A stretch of DNA of 64,000 nucleotides from Prauserella rugosa. GTDB lineage: Bacteria > Actinomycetota > Actinomycetes > Mycobacteriales > Pseudonocardiaceae. The translations under genes and the position numbers were made by a program. A model generated the notes under the pieces. That model was given only the letters and a program-made list of their open reading frames with translations. It made no database searches and was not told the DNA's origin. The DNA is taken from NCBI RefSeq assembly GCF_000719975.1, contig NZ_JOIJ01000005.1, positions 124,001-188,000 of the forward strand, written 5' to 3'. Shown here piece by piece: positions 16,601 through 24,816 of the stretch. Each line of letters begins with the position of its first letter. The first letter of the stretch is position 1.

Positions 16601-18085
16601 GAGACCGAGCCGGTAGCCGGCCGAATGCACGAGCTCGGCCGGAACGTCGCCGTCGTACCGGACGTCGATCCGGTTGCCGTTGCGGTCCTGAACGGACGCC
16701 AGCTGCTGGACGCGAGTGCCGGGCAGGAAGGTGAGTGTGCGCCCCGTCTTCGGCTGCTCGATGCGGTACAGGCCTTCCGCGGTGCACGACAGCGGCCACA
16801 TCGAGCCCGCCGACGGCAGCACCGACGCCCCGCCCGGTTCGGGCCGCGGGTACTTCAGCCGCGCACCGTCCGGAGCGGCGAAGTACACCGCGTCGGGCTC
16901 CACCTCGATGCGCTGATCCACAGTGGACGCCCAGCTCCTGCCGAAGAACCGGCCGACGCGGTAACCCGAGAAGTGGGTGCGCTCGAAGACCAGGGTCAGC
17001 AGGCCGGGAAGTTCCAGATCCCGCTGGGTCATGAACATCTGGCCGGTCGCGAGGTCGACCGGGTCGCCGGAACCGGGAACGCAGTCGCCGGGCCGGGACT
17101 CGCTGTTCTCGTCGCCCGCATTGGCGGCCATGGAGTCCTGGGTTCCGGAATCGGAGGGCCTGCTTCCCGCCGGCGCACCGCCGGAGTCGGGTGCGCCCGT
17201 GGTGCCGCTGCCGGAGGTGCCGTCCTGCCTGGCGTTCGACCGCTCCTCGGCGAGACCGCGTGCGTTGTCCCGTGCACTGTCCCTGGCGTCCGCGTAATCG
17301 CCCGCGGCGCTGGACACCGACGTCGCACCGCTGCGGACATCGTCGACCCCGCCCTTGATGTCGAACGCACCCTGCACACCGGTGTTGCCTGCGTTGATGA
17401 CGTCGTTGAGGTTGTTCGCCTCGCCCAGCTGTCCCAGTGCCGAACCGACGGACTGCACACCCTCGAGGACCGCCTTCGCGCCCTCGATGATCTTCTGGAT
17501 CCCGTCGATGAGATCCATGATCGCGTTGTAGATCTGGATGCCGTCGTAGACGATCTTGACGGCTCGGGCCCAGCCGACCACCGGGATCGGCAGCATCGCC
17601 GCCGCCTCGATCAGCTTGTTGACGAGTTTCTCGATCAGTTCCAGCGCCTGATCGCACGCCCGCTTCGAGCCATCGGCCACTTTGGACAGTGCGATGCCGA
17701 TGGTCTTGGCGACCTGGGCGTCCGCCTCGATGCCCGTGGTCCACAGGATGCCGATCTCGCGGTGGAAGCTGGTGGCGGCCGGTCCCTGCCACGCGGGCTG
17801 GAGCTCGGTGAGTCCGTTGTTGAGGTTGTTCCGGACGGCCTGCAGCGCGTCGCGAACGTTGTTCCACTGCGCGGCGCCCTGCGCGATCTTCTCGAAGTCG
17901 CCGGTGATGGGCGTGATGATCGACGAGACGAGGTCCTCGCCGACGACCTTCTCCCACACCCAGTTGACGGCCTGCACCTGGAACCCGGCGTCGGCGATGG
18001 CGTCCTCGACGGAGGAGCCGCCCTCGAGGCCGGGGTCGCGCTGCAGGAGGTCGCCGGGGGACTCGATGTCGGCGTAATCGCCCAT
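13640..18085 (-). CDS. RHS-repeat polymorphic toxin with WXG-like N-terminus
   Basis: This is a 1481-residue protein in four parts. Residues 1-260 are helical with WXG100/PPE-like character (LQPAWQGPAATSFHREI near 93-109) and a hydrophobic stretch (LPIPVVGWARAVKIVYDGIQ near 164-183), suggesting type VII secretion. Residues 265-330 are a Gly/Ser/Asp linker. From about 335 an RHS start domain (GDPVDLATGQMFMTQRDLELPG) leads into more than twenty YD repeats, ending with the conserved core FPGQYHDEETGDNYNFFRYYDP...ADPLGLEGG and LDPLGL. The last 112 residues are the variable tip (DAARREIGGEVVARKADGTPYDH, then a helical end with SRYSRFLDYTEQWVPHEE). From memory this tip resembles polymorphic toxin type 28; this is not verified. 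Both ends overlap neighbours by one base. Confidence 0.93.
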   Translation of the reverse strand: MGDYADIESPGDLLQRDPGLEGGSSVEDAIADAGFQVQAVNWVWEKVVGEDLVSSIITPITGDFEKIAQGAAQWNNVRDALQAVRNNLNNGLTELQPAWQGPAATSFHREIGILWTTGIEADAQVAKTIGIALSKVADGSKRACDQALELIEKLVNKLIEAAAMLPIPVVGWARAVKIVYDGIQIYNAIMDLIDGIQKIIEGAKAVLEGVQSVGSALGQLGEANNLNDVINAGNTGVQGAFDIKGGVDDVRSGATSVSSAAGDYADARDSARDNARGLAEERSNARQDGTSGSGTTGAPDSGGAPAGSRPSDSGTQDSMAANAGDENSESRPGDCVPGSGDPVDLATGQMFMTQRDLELPGLLTLVFERTHFSGYRVGRFFGRSWASTVDQRIEVEPDAVYFAAPDGARLKYPRPEPGGASVLPSAGSMWPLSCTAEGLYRIEQPKTGRTLTFLPGTRVQQLASVQDRNGNRIDVRYDGDVPAELVHSAGYRLGLDSSDGLVTRLWLANPSGPPITVASYDYNDRRQLVAVYNSSSQAMRFDYDAEGRITQWTDRNGEWYRYHYDAEGRVTSSSGSGDALTGSWEYDDTHRIRRYTDAVGATTTYGFNERWQLVTETDPLGATTTRQWTSYNDLLSVTDPLGRTVRREIDERGNVTRVTQADGSEVTAEYNAFGLPTRIVEPDGATWQRFYDDAGNLVSFADPTGAITRYTYDGKGALTSVTDALGNTRRVETDAAGLPVNVVDAAGGTTRYVRDVFGRVSSIVDPSGATTRMSWTIEGRLLSRTLPDGSTERWRYDGEGNVVEHVDPVGKRTRTQYGHFDLPVAQTAPDGARLEFTHDAALRLVAVRNPQGLVWRYTYDAAGRLTSEVDFNGRELRYEHDEAGQLIARVNGAGERVEFTRDALGNVVEKRAGDTVTTYEFDAAGRLLSAASPDAELRYERDAVGRVLTETVNGSAVRSVYDVLGRRISRTTPSGAESTWAYDADGRPRTLTSGGNTMSFAYDAAGREVRRQLDAGAAIAQGWDANHRLASQTITAVDPHRATGAARVVQQRAYRYHQDGYLAVIDDHLGGSRRFELDAAGRITAVRGQGWTEQYAYDAAGNVTHGTWPATPDGAGNPESQGPREYTGTIVRRAGGTVYRHDAQGRVVQRSRRTLSGRQQTWTFTWNAEDHLVAVSTPDGSRWRYVYDPIGRRIAKHRLSDADDVVESVEFAWDGVTVAEQAVRGSGAADGVTTWDFAPGSFRPITQRERGRPEMAATASQEWVDRQFYALVTDLVGTPMEMVAPDGDLAWRNQTTVWGQAVSRLTTGPSCPLRFPGQYHDEETGDNYNFFRYYDPAAGHYTAADPLGLEGGPNQHRYVANPYRLLDPLGLAPQCHESTRSELGNLGEALDDRHLDAARREIGGEVVARKADGTPYDHITEVANSQQGVVNEIQAMERKLGHPGLEEQTRVDTTDRLSRYSRFLDYTEQWVPHEERKARIS

Positions 18086-18441
18086 CAGGCACCACCCGGG
18101 GTCGGCGGCGGTGTCGCGGAGTCGACCTTGTTGCCGATCGTGAGGATCTCCGACTGCGACTCCTGCTCATTGGTCTCGTACCGCTTGGCGGTGTCCTCGA
18201 GCTTGGCGCCGACCTCGTCCATCTTCTTCGAGGCGAACTTCAGCGTCTCGCCGTACAGCTCGACCACGCCCGTCACCGCGGGAGCGAGCAGCGCGAGCAG
18301 GCCGGTGTAACCGCTCGTGTCGCCGCCCTTCTCCCTCGCGTGTGCGGCGATGGTCTTGAAGTGCTGTGCCTGTCGCTCGGCGAGGTCGCGGTATCCCCGG
18401 ATCTCACCGGGTTCGACCTCGTGGCCTCCCCCTGCCGTCAT
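18085..18441 (-). CDS. EspC/WXG-like small protein, type VII secretion-associated
   Basis: This 118-residue helical protein has the size and layout of EspC/WXG100-type proteins: a Tyr-Arg-Asp helix (EIRGYRDLAERQAQHFKTIAAHAREKGG), a hydrophobic middle (GLLALLAPAVTGVVELYGETLKFASKK) and a C-terminal helix ending KRYETNEQESQSEILTIG. Such proteins are usually co-exported partners or adaptors for larger type VII substrates. ATG 18441 has GGGGAG four to five bases upstream. The stop overlaps the RHS start (TGATG), so both are made together. A direct partnership with the RHS N-terminus is inferred from this coupling. No ESX machinery genes are in the window. Confidence 0.75.
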   Translation of the reverse strand: MTAGGGHEVEPGEIRGYRDLAERQAQHFKTIAAHAREKGGDTSGYTGLLALLAPAVTGVVELYGETLKFASKKMDEVGAKLEDTAKRYETNEQESQSEILTIGNKVDSATPPPTPGGA

Positions 18442-18695
18442 TGGCTCCCCACCCCAGTCGTGTGCCGAGTAGTTCGTCCGCTTCGACGGCCCATCCTCTC
18501 GCACGGTTCCTCGGGTGGGAAGCCGGATCCGCGGGTGGAACGCCGGCGTGCGCAGGTGGAGTGAACCTCCGCCCACCCGAACAGGTAGGGACCACGCGCG
18601 AGCGCCGGGCGAGACGCGAGCGTCGTGACCGGCTACTGAGGACGGTCACCGACGGCCAACGCCCGCCCGGCCTCGACCGCCGGGCAGGCCCCGGC

Positions 18696-20573
18696 CTACC
18701 GGGGACGCAGCACCTCGGTCAGCGCCGTCAGCACGTTCGGATCCTCGATGGTCGAGGGCACCGGTTCGTCCCGGCCGTCGGCGATGCCGCGCATGGTCTT
18801 GCGCAGGACCTTGCCGGAGCGTGTCTTGGGCAGTGCCTCGACGACCGACACGTCGCGGAACGCAGCAACGGGACCGATGTCGCGGCGCACCGCGGCGACC
18901 AGTTCGTCCCGCAGCTGCTGCTCCGGGATGTCGACGCCCGCCTTCAACACCACGAACCCGCGCGGCAGCTGTCCCTTGAGCTGATCGGCCACGCCGATCA
19001 CCGCGCACTCGGCGACGGCGGGATGCGCGGCGAGCACCGCCTCCATCGAACCGGTCGACAGGCGGTGGCCCGCGACGTTGATGACGTCGTCGGTGCGGCC
19101 CATGACGAACAGATAGCCGTCGGAGTCGACGTACCCCGAGTCGCCGGTGAGGTAGTAACCCTCGTAGCGCGAGAGGTACGCGTCCTTGAACCGCTCGTCG
19201 TCGCCCCACAGCGTCGGCAGCGCACCGGGAGGAAGGGGCAGCTCGATGGCGATCGCGCCCTCCTGGCCCGCGGGCAGCCGCTCGCCCGACTGGTCGAGGA
19301 TCTGCACGTTCCAGCCGGGCACGGGCATCGTCGCCGATCCCGGTTTCACCGGCATGGGCTCGAGTCCGCGCAGGTTGGCCGCGATGGGCCAGCCGGTCTC
19401 GGTCTGCCACCAGTGGTCCACGACGGGGACGCCGAGCTTGTCGTGCGCCCAGTGGTAGGTCTCCGGGTCGAGGCGCTCACCCGCCATGAACAGCGTCGTG
19501 AACCCGCTCAGGTCGTACTTGGCCAGCTCGGCGGCGTCCGGGTCGACACGTTTCACGGCTCGCAGCGCGGTCGGCGCGGTGAACAGCGCCGTGACCCCGT
19601 GCTGCGAGATCACCCTCCAGAACGCACCGGCATCCGGCGTGCCGACCGGTTTGCCCTCGTACAGCACCGTCGTCGCCCCGATGAGCAGCGGTGCGTAGAC
19701 GATGTAGGAGTGGCCGACCACCCAGCCGACGTCCGAGGCCGTCCACCACACGTCACCGGGGTGGATGTCGTAGACGGCACCCATGGACCAGGTCAGCGCG
19801 ACGGCATGGCCACCGCAGTCGCGGACGACGCCCTTGGGCTTGCCGGTCGTGCCGGAGGTGTAGAGCACGTACAGCGGGTCGGTCGCCGCCACCGGCACCG
19901 GGTCGGCGGGCGTCGCGGTCGCCATCAGGTCGTTCCAGTCCACGTCCCGGCCGGTGAGCTCGCACCGGCTCGCCTCCCGCTGCAGGACGACCACCCGATC
20001 GGGCTGGTGTTCGGTGGTGGCCAGCGCCTCCTCGATGATGGGTTTGTACTCGACCACCCTGCCCGGTTCGATGCCGCAGGAGGCCGCGACGATCGCCGTC
20101 GGCCGGGCGTCCTCGATGCGCGCGGCCAGCTCCTTCGGCGCGAACCCGCCGAACACCACCGAGTGCACTGCGCCGATGCGTGCGCACGCCAGCATCGCCA
20201 CGACCGCCTCGGGCACCATCGGCATGTAGATGATCACCCGGTCGCCCTTGCCCACACCGAGCGAGGCGAGGCCACCGGCGAACCGGGCGACCTCCTCGGT
20301 CAGCGCCGCATAGGTGTACGTGCGCTGCGACGACGTCACCGGCGAATCCCAGATCAACGCGGGCTGGTCGCCGCGGCCGGCCTCGACGTGCCGGTCGAGC
20401 GCGTTGTAGGCGGTGTTCAGCTCGCCGTCGGGAAACCACCGGTACAGCGGTGCCCTGGAGTCGTCCAGTGCCTTCGAGGGCGCCTTCGTCCAGCTCACGC
20501 CGCGGGCGGCTTCGAGCCAGAAACCCTCCGGGTCATTGATGCTGCGCTCGTAGGTGTCGGCGTACGCGCCCAT
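18696..20573 (-). CDS. prpE: Propionyl-CoA synthetase (acyl-CoA synthetase, PrpE-type)
   Basis: This 625-residue adenylate-forming enzyme activates propionate (or acetate) to the CoA thioester. The ATP loop YTSGTTGKPKGVVRD lies near 258-272, WWQTETGWPI near 408-417, and the C-terminal acetylation-type motif LPKTRSGKVLRKTM near 588-601. The N-terminus (YERSINDPEGFWLEAARGVSWTKAPSK) and DRHVEAGRGDQPALIWDSPVT are typical of PrpE rather than Acs. ATG 20573 is set by AAGGAGAG six bases upstream; the frame is open for 57 codons further but without support. It is a single gene, divergent from a Ser/Thr kinase. No methylcitrate genes are nearby, so regulation and pathway partners lie elsewhere. Confidence 0.9.
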   Translation of the reverse strand: MGAYADTYERSINDPEGFWLEAARGVSWTKAPSKALDDSRAPLYRWFPDGELNTAYNALDRHVEAGRGDQPALIWDSPVTSSQRTYTYAALTEEVARFAGGLASLGVGKGDRVIIYMPMVPEAVVAMLACARIGAVHSVVFGGFAPKELAARIEDARPTAIVAASCGIEPGRVVEYKPIIEEALATTEHQPDRVVVLQREASRCELTGRDVDWNDLMATATPADPVPVAATDPLYVLYTSGTTGKPKGVVRDCGGHAVALTWSMGAVYDIHPGDVWWTASDVGWVVGHSYIVYAPLLIGATTVLYEGKPVGTPDAGAFWRVISQHGVTALFTAPTALRAVKRVDPDAAELAKYDLSGFTTLFMAGERLDPETYHWAHDKLGVPVVDHWWQTETGWPIAANLRGLEPMPVKPGSATMPVPGWNVQILDQSGERLPAGQEGAIAIELPLPPGALPTLWGDDERFKDAYLSRYEGYYLTGDSGYVDSDGYLFVMGRTDDVINVAGHRLSTGSMEAVLAAHPAVAECAVIGVADQLKGQLPRGFVVLKAGVDIPEQQLRDELVAAVRRDIGPVAAFRDVSVVEALPKTRSGKVLRKTMRGIADGRDEPVPSTIEDPNVLTALTEVLRPR

Positions 20574-20761
20574 CGCGGCTCTCCTTAGTGCTCTGCGCTG
20601 AGTCCGGTGATTGTCGACCGTAGGACGTTGCATGTGCGCTGCACCAGAGCAACGCCGGGCGAGGTGCATGCGTCTATGTCTGGGGCGGCCGACATACTGT
20701 GTGCACCGGCACGGCCCGAACGCCGGGGACGTCATCAGCGACACGCACGAAGGAGCGAGAG

Positions 20762-22438
20762 GTGGAATCGATCGCTAGCTCGTTGCTGTCGCTGGCGTAC
20801 CGGATCTTCCAGCCCGGGTTCTGCCCCGGCGACTGGGTGTGGGCCACGAGCATGGCGGGTCTGCTGATCGGGCTGTGGCCCGTGGCGGGCGCGTTCGTCA
20901 TCGCCGTCGTGCGCAAGTTCACCGGCAACCGCTACGGCGGTGCGCCGCTGATCGCCATCGGCGCCATCGCCGTGGTCAGCGTCTTCGTGATGCCGTGGCT
21001 GCTCGCCAGCGGCGTCTCGAGCAGCTACCGGGACATCTTCGGCGGCGGCACCGGCGGGCTGACCCAGACCGACGTGGCCAACATGTCCAGGGAGTTCTGC
21101 TTCGTCGGGACGCAGACCGAGTACCTCGGCGGAGGGCAGAACGTCTACGAGACGCTGTTCTACCCGTCCGACAGCGCCCTGGCCTACGGCTACTACCTGG
21201 CCGGACTGGTCGGCCTGCCGATCCTCACGCTGCTGGCGATCATGCTGCTCGGCCGCGTGGCGCTGCGCCGGGGGCCGAAGTGGCCCGGCCGGTTCATCTG
21301 GGGCTCCTACGTCGCGTTCGTCCTGCTCTCGGCGGGTGTCGAGGCCAACACGGCCATCCACTTGTGGATCGGGTTCCTGCCCGCGGTCATCCTCGGCGTC
21401 ATCCCGGTGGCGATCATCGGCCCGCCGAGCTGGTCGACCATCCAGAACTCCGACCGGCCACCGGAGCCGCGTCCGCAGCCGAGGCCCGAACCACGGCCCG
21501 AACCGGAGCCGGCCCCGCCGCAGCGGCAGTACGCGCCGACCGCGGTCGCGCCCTCGCCGCCCCCGGTCGCGGCGGCCGCGGTCCCGCCGGCCGCATCCAC
21601 GGCGGGTGACGGCCGGTTCGAACGGATCCGGCGTCTCGGCCAGGGCGGTTTCGGCACCGTGTGGCAGGCCAGGGACACCCAGCTCGGCCGCATCGTCGCG
21701 CTGAAGATCGCCCACGTCACCGATCCGGACACCGAGGAGCGGATGCGCCGCGAGGCGCGGGCACTGGCGATGCTGTCGCACCCGAACTGCGTGCGCGTCT
21801 ACGACCTGGTCGAGGAACACGACGGCCTGGCGCTCGTGATGGAGTACCTGGAGGGCAGGTCGCTTGCCGACATGGTCGACACCGGCGGTGCGCTGGACGA
21901 CCAGGCGGCGGGCAGGCTGTGGGCCACGCTCGCGGGTGCCCTCTCGGCCGCCCACGAGAAGGGCGTGCTGCACCGCGACATGAAGCCGTCGAACGTGATC
22001 GTCGACCCGCAGGGTCTGCCGCACCTCATCGACTTCGGCATCGCCCGCAGCAAGAACGACGCCAAGCTGACGGCCACCGGCATGATGATCGGCACGCCCG
22101 ACTACACCGCGCCGGAGACCGCCGAGGGCAAGGAGGCCACCCCGGCCTCGGACGCCTGGCAGCTCGCCGCGACCGTCAGTTTCGCCCTGTCCGGCCATCC
22201 GCCGCGGGGCACACGGGAGACCCCCATGGCCGCGTTGATGGCCGCCGCGCGCGCCGAACCGGCCAGCCATCTGCCCGCCCAGAGCGTGCACGCACGCCTG
22301 CTGCGCGCGTCGCTGGACCCGCAGCCGCGCAACCGCCCCACGCTGGCCGCGGTGGAGCGGGAGGTCCAGGGCTGGCTCTCGCGCATCGGCTCGTCCGCGG
22401 ACGGCCCGGTGACGCGGATCGTGCCGCGCTCGCAGTGA
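20762..22438 (+). CDS. Ser/Thr protein kinase with N-terminal multi-helix membrane domain
   Basis: This 558-residue kinase has inverted order. Four or five membrane helices occupy about residues 22-210, a Pro/Glu/Arg linker about 225-280, and the kinase domain about 285-545 at the C-terminus. Motifs are GQGGFGTVW, ALKIAH lysine, HRDMKPSNVIV, DFGIARS and GTPDYTAPE. This differs from PknA/PknB-type kinases, in which the kinase domain is N-terminal. A loop with C and SREFCFVGTQTEYLGGGQN between helices is probably outside the cell and could be sensory. GTG 20762 is fixed by AAGGAG six bases upstream. The stop overlaps the YhhN-family gene (GTGA), so the kinase and that membrane protein are coupled. 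Confidence 0.87.
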   Translation: MESIASSLLSLAYRIFQPGFCPGDWVWATSMAGLLIGLWPVAGAFVIAVVRKFTGNRYGGAPLIAIGAIAVVSVFVMPWLLASGVSSSYRDIFGGGTGGLTQTDVANMSREFCFVGTQTEYLGGGQNVYETLFYPSDSALAYGYYLAGLVGLPILTLLAIMLLGRVALRRGPKWPGRFIWGSYVAFVLLSAGVEANTAIHLWIGFLPAVILGVIPVAIIGPPSWSTIQNSDRPPEPRPQPRPEPRPEPEPAPPQRQYAPTAVAPSPPPVAAAAVPPAASTAGDGRFERIRRLGQGGFGTVWQARDTQLGRIVALKIAHVTDPDTEERMRREARALAMLSHPNCVRVYDLVEEHDGLALVMEYLEGRSLADMVDTGGALDDQAAGRLWATLAGALSAAHEKGVLHRDMKPSNVIVDPQGLPHLIDFGIARSKNDAKLTATGMMIGTPDYTAPETAEGKEATPASDAWQLAATVSFALSGHPPRGTRETPMAALMAAARAEPASHLPAQSVHARLLRASLDPQPRNRPTLAAVEREVQGWLSRIGSSADGPVTRIVPRSQ

Positions 22439-23109
22439 CCGCCCATCCGGCGAGGGTCCTGCTGGGCGCCTACACGGTCGTGTCGGCAGGACACCTGGTC
22501 GTGCAGCTCGCCGGGCCTGCGTGGTTGTCGCGGCCCACCCAGATGCTGCTCATGCCGTTGCTCGCCGCGTGGCTGTGGTGGGCCGCCCCGGCGCGTACCC
22601 GGCTCGTACGGCTCGCGACGGCGGCACTGGCGTTGTCGTGGCTCGGGGACTCGCTGCCCGCAGCCTTCACCGGTGATACGGCGTTCCTGGCGATGGTCGG
22701 CGGCTTCCTGCTGGCCCAGCTGGCGTACGCGGCCGCGTTCTGGCCGTATCGCCGGGAGTCGGCGGCAGGCACCCCGTTGGCCGCGGGCTACGTCGTCGCA
22801 TTCGGGGTGTTGTTCGTGCTGTGCGCCCCGGGTGCGGGCGCGTTGGTGGTGCCCGTCGCCGTCTACGGCGGCTGTCTGACGCTGATGGCCGTGCTCGCCA
22901 CGGGTGCCGACCGGCTGGCGGGAATCGGCGGGGCGGTGTTCTTCTGCTCCGACGCGCTCATCGCACTGGGTGCCTTCGCCGACTGGTACGACCCGCCGGT
23001 CGAGGGGTTCTGGGTGATGCTCACCTACCTGACCGGCCAGGCCCTGCTGGCCGCAGGCGTGCTGCGTCGCGTGCGGTCGGAGGCCGCCACCGGGTGCGCT
23101 GTCGGGTGA
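22435..23109 (+). CDS. YhhN/TMEM86-family membrane protein (putative lysoplasmalogenase)
   Basis: This 224-residue integral membrane protein has about eight hydrophobic helices and fits the YhhN/TMEM86 family. Family-like polar positions inside helices are LSWLGDSLPA near 61-70 and FFCSDALIALG near 166-176; these acidic residues are conserved in the family. Animal TMEM86 enzymes hydrolyse lysoplasmalogen, but the bacterial role is mostly untested. GTG 22435 overlaps the kinase stop by four bases and begins right at the homologous region. The gene ends 37 bases before the convergent pmt gene. Confidence 0.82.
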   Translation: MTAHPARVLLGAYTVVSAGHLVVQLAGPAWLSRPTQMLLMPLLAAWLWWAAPARTRLVRLATAALALSWLGDSLPAAFTGDTAFLAMVGGFLLAQLAYAAAFWPYRRESAAGTPLAAGYVVAFGVLFVLCAPGAGALVVPVAVYGGCLTLMAVLATGADRLAGIGGAVFFCSDALIALGAFADWYDPPVEGFWVMLTYLTGQALLAAGVLRRVRSEAATGCAVG

Positions 23110-23146
23110 CCCGAGTGGGCTGTCGGGCCACGCGGCCGCGACGCGG

Positions 23147-24712
23147 TCAGCGCCAGGACGGCAGCCAGAGCTCAGCGTTCCACCGGTCCGGCGTGATGGA
23201 GTCGCCGACGAGGATCGGCCAGAGCCACACGAAGTTCGCCACGACCAGTCCGGTGTAGAGCGCGACCACGAGCAGCCCCGTGCCGCGTCTCTCGAACCCG
23301 GCCTTCGCCCTGCCCAGCAGATGGCCCAGCACCAGCGTGAGGCCCAGTACCAGGAACGGTGCCATGGGCGTGGCGTAGAAGAAGTACATCTGCCGGTCGA
23401 GGTTGACGAACCACGGCAGCAGGCCCGCGCCGTAGCCGACCAGCACCGCGGCGTACCGCCAGTCGGCGCGGAAGATCATCCGCCACAGTCCCCAGCCGAG
23501 CACCGGAAGGGCGAGCCACCACATGGCGGGCGTGCCGATGAGCATCGTCGCCTGGACGCAGTCGCTCTGCCCGCAGCCGCCGACGTCGCCGCCCGCGTCG
23601 TGGTAGTAGAGCATCGGCCGCAGCCCCATCGGCCACGTCCACGGCTTCGACTCCCACGGATGCGGATCGCCCTGCGGCGTCGACAGGCTGCTGTGAAAGT
23701 CCAGCACGTTGAACGTGTAGAGCAGCAGGTTCTGCAGCGGCGCGGGCAGGAAACCGAACGAGTCGTCGCCGTTGATCTCGGCGTAGTGCCGGTCGGTGGC
23801 CGTCTCGCTCGCCAGCCAGGCCCACCACGTGCTCAGGTACACCAGCACCGAGATGATGCCGATGCTCCACACGGCCGGCGCCAGGTCGCGGCGCAGCATG
23901 CCCATCCACGGGCGGGCCACGCCTGCCGCGCGCCGGGCAGCGACGTCGAACGCGATCGTCAGCAGCCCGAAGGCGAGCACCCAGTACATGCCCGACCACT
24001 TGATGGCGGTCGCCAGACCCAGCAGGACGCCCGCCCCGAACCGCCACCAGCGAAAGCCCAGCCGGGGGCCGAAGGGCGTCTCGGCGACCCACCCTTCCCG
24101 GACGGCCACGGCCAGCCGTTCGCGCACCTGGTCGCGGTCGACGAGCACGCAGCCGAACGCCGCGACGACGAATGCCGCCTGGAAGATGTCCAGCATCCCC
24201 ATCCGCGACTGCAGGTGCAGCACCCCGTCGCAGATGACCAGGATCCCGGCGACGGCGCCGAGCAGGGTCGAGCGCGTCAGCCGCCGTGCGATGCGGATGA
24301 CCAGCAGGATGATGATCGTGCCCGCGATCGCGGCGGTGAACCGCCAGCCCCAGCCGTTGTAACCGAACAGCCACTCGCCGATGGCGGTCAGTTGTTTCGC
24401 CAGTGGTGGATGCACCACCAGCTCGTAGCCGTAGTTGTCCTCGTAACCACCGTTGCGCAGCATCTGCCACGCCTGCGGGACGTAGTGCTTCTCGTCGAAG
24501 ACCGGCGACCCGCCGTCGGTCGGGTGGCCGAGGTTCCACAGGCGCAGGACGCCGCCGATGGTGGTGATGACGAGCGTGACCCAGAGCGCGCGCATCCGGT
24601 CGGCAGGCATGGGCGTGCCGAGCAGTGCGGCCTCACGGTCCGACGGCGGCGCCGCGTCCGCACCGCTGCCGTCGCCCATACCAGGGCGGGGACGGGTCAG
24701 AAGGGCGGTCAC
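23147..24712 (-). CDS. pmt: Protein O-mannosyltransferase (Pmt)
   Basis: This polytopic GT-C enzyme of 521 residues transfers mannose from polyprenyl-phosphate-mannose to Ser/Thr of exported proteins. The first outside loop holds the catalytic Asp-Glu pair in PVFDEKHYVPQAWQ near 72-85. VVHPPLAKQLTAIGEWLFGYNGWGWR follows, with about ten membrane helices. It is the counterpart of M. tuberculosis Rv1002c, which also lies divergent to rsmI. GTG 24712 is preferred over GTG 24763 because TAGGAT (24721-24726) sits eight bases before it, a leaderless layout. The longer start would add 17 basic residues. Confidence 0.9.
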   Translation of the reverse strand: MTALLTRPRPGMGDGSGADAAPPSDREAALLGTPMPADRMRALWVTLVITTIGGVLRLWNLGHPTDGGSPVFDEKHYVPQAWQMLRNGGYEDNYGYELVVHPPLAKQLTAIGEWLFGYNGWGWRFTAAIAGTIIILLVIRIARRLTRSTLLGAVAGILVICDGVLHLQSRMGMLDIFQAAFVVAAFGCVLVDRDQVRERLAVAVREGWVAETPFGPRLGFRWWRFGAGVLLGLATAIKWSGMYWVLAFGLLTIAFDVAARRAAGVARPWMGMLRRDLAPAVWSIGIISVLVYLSTWWAWLASETATDRHYAEINGDDSFGFLPAPLQNLLLYTFNVLDFHSSLSTPQGDPHPWESKPWTWPMGLRPMLYYHDAGGDVGGCGQSDCVQATMLIGTPAMWWLALPVLGWGLWRMIFRADWRYAAVLVGYGAGLLPWFVNLDRQMYFFYATPMAPFLVLGLTLVLGHLLGRAKAGFERRGTGLLVVALYTGLVVANFVWLWPILVGDSITPDRWNAELWLPSWR

Positions 24713-24720
24713 GATGGCCG

Positions 24721-24726
24721 ATCCTA
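24721..24726 (-). promoter_or_regulatory. Probable -10 element of pmt
   Basis: TAGGAT on the minus strand ends eight bases before GTG 24712. This fits a leaderless transcript and supports the shorter start. Confidence 0.4.
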
Positions 24727-24804
24727 CGGGCGGCGATGTGAAACGCCGTGTAGGCCGTGGCACGGGTGCGCTCGACGCGACGATCGTCGCCCTCGCCGGC
24801 CCGA

Positions 24805-24810
24805 TAGCCT
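24805..24810 (+). promoter_or_regulatory. Probable -10 element of rsmI
   Basis: TAGCCT ends six bases before ATG 24817, so transcription would begin at the start codon. No ribosome-binding site is present between them. Confidence 0.45.
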
Positions 24811-24816
24811 CGGTTC

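Noticed and set aside
14000..16960. CRISPR or tandem DNA repeat in the RHS region
   Set aside because: The periodicity is that of YD peptide repeats in the protein. The DNA units differ too much and have no spacer pattern.
13313..18310. A 1665-codon plus-strand frame over the RHS gene
   Set aside because: It mirrors the RHS gene codon by codon and shows no domain. The RHS protein on the minus strand is unmistakable.
20620..20700. Operator-like arms (CGTTGC/GCAACG, TGCACC/GGTGCA) between prpE and the kinase gene
   Set aside because: Arms are short and 17 bases apart, overlapping each other. Nothing separates them from chance in this composition.
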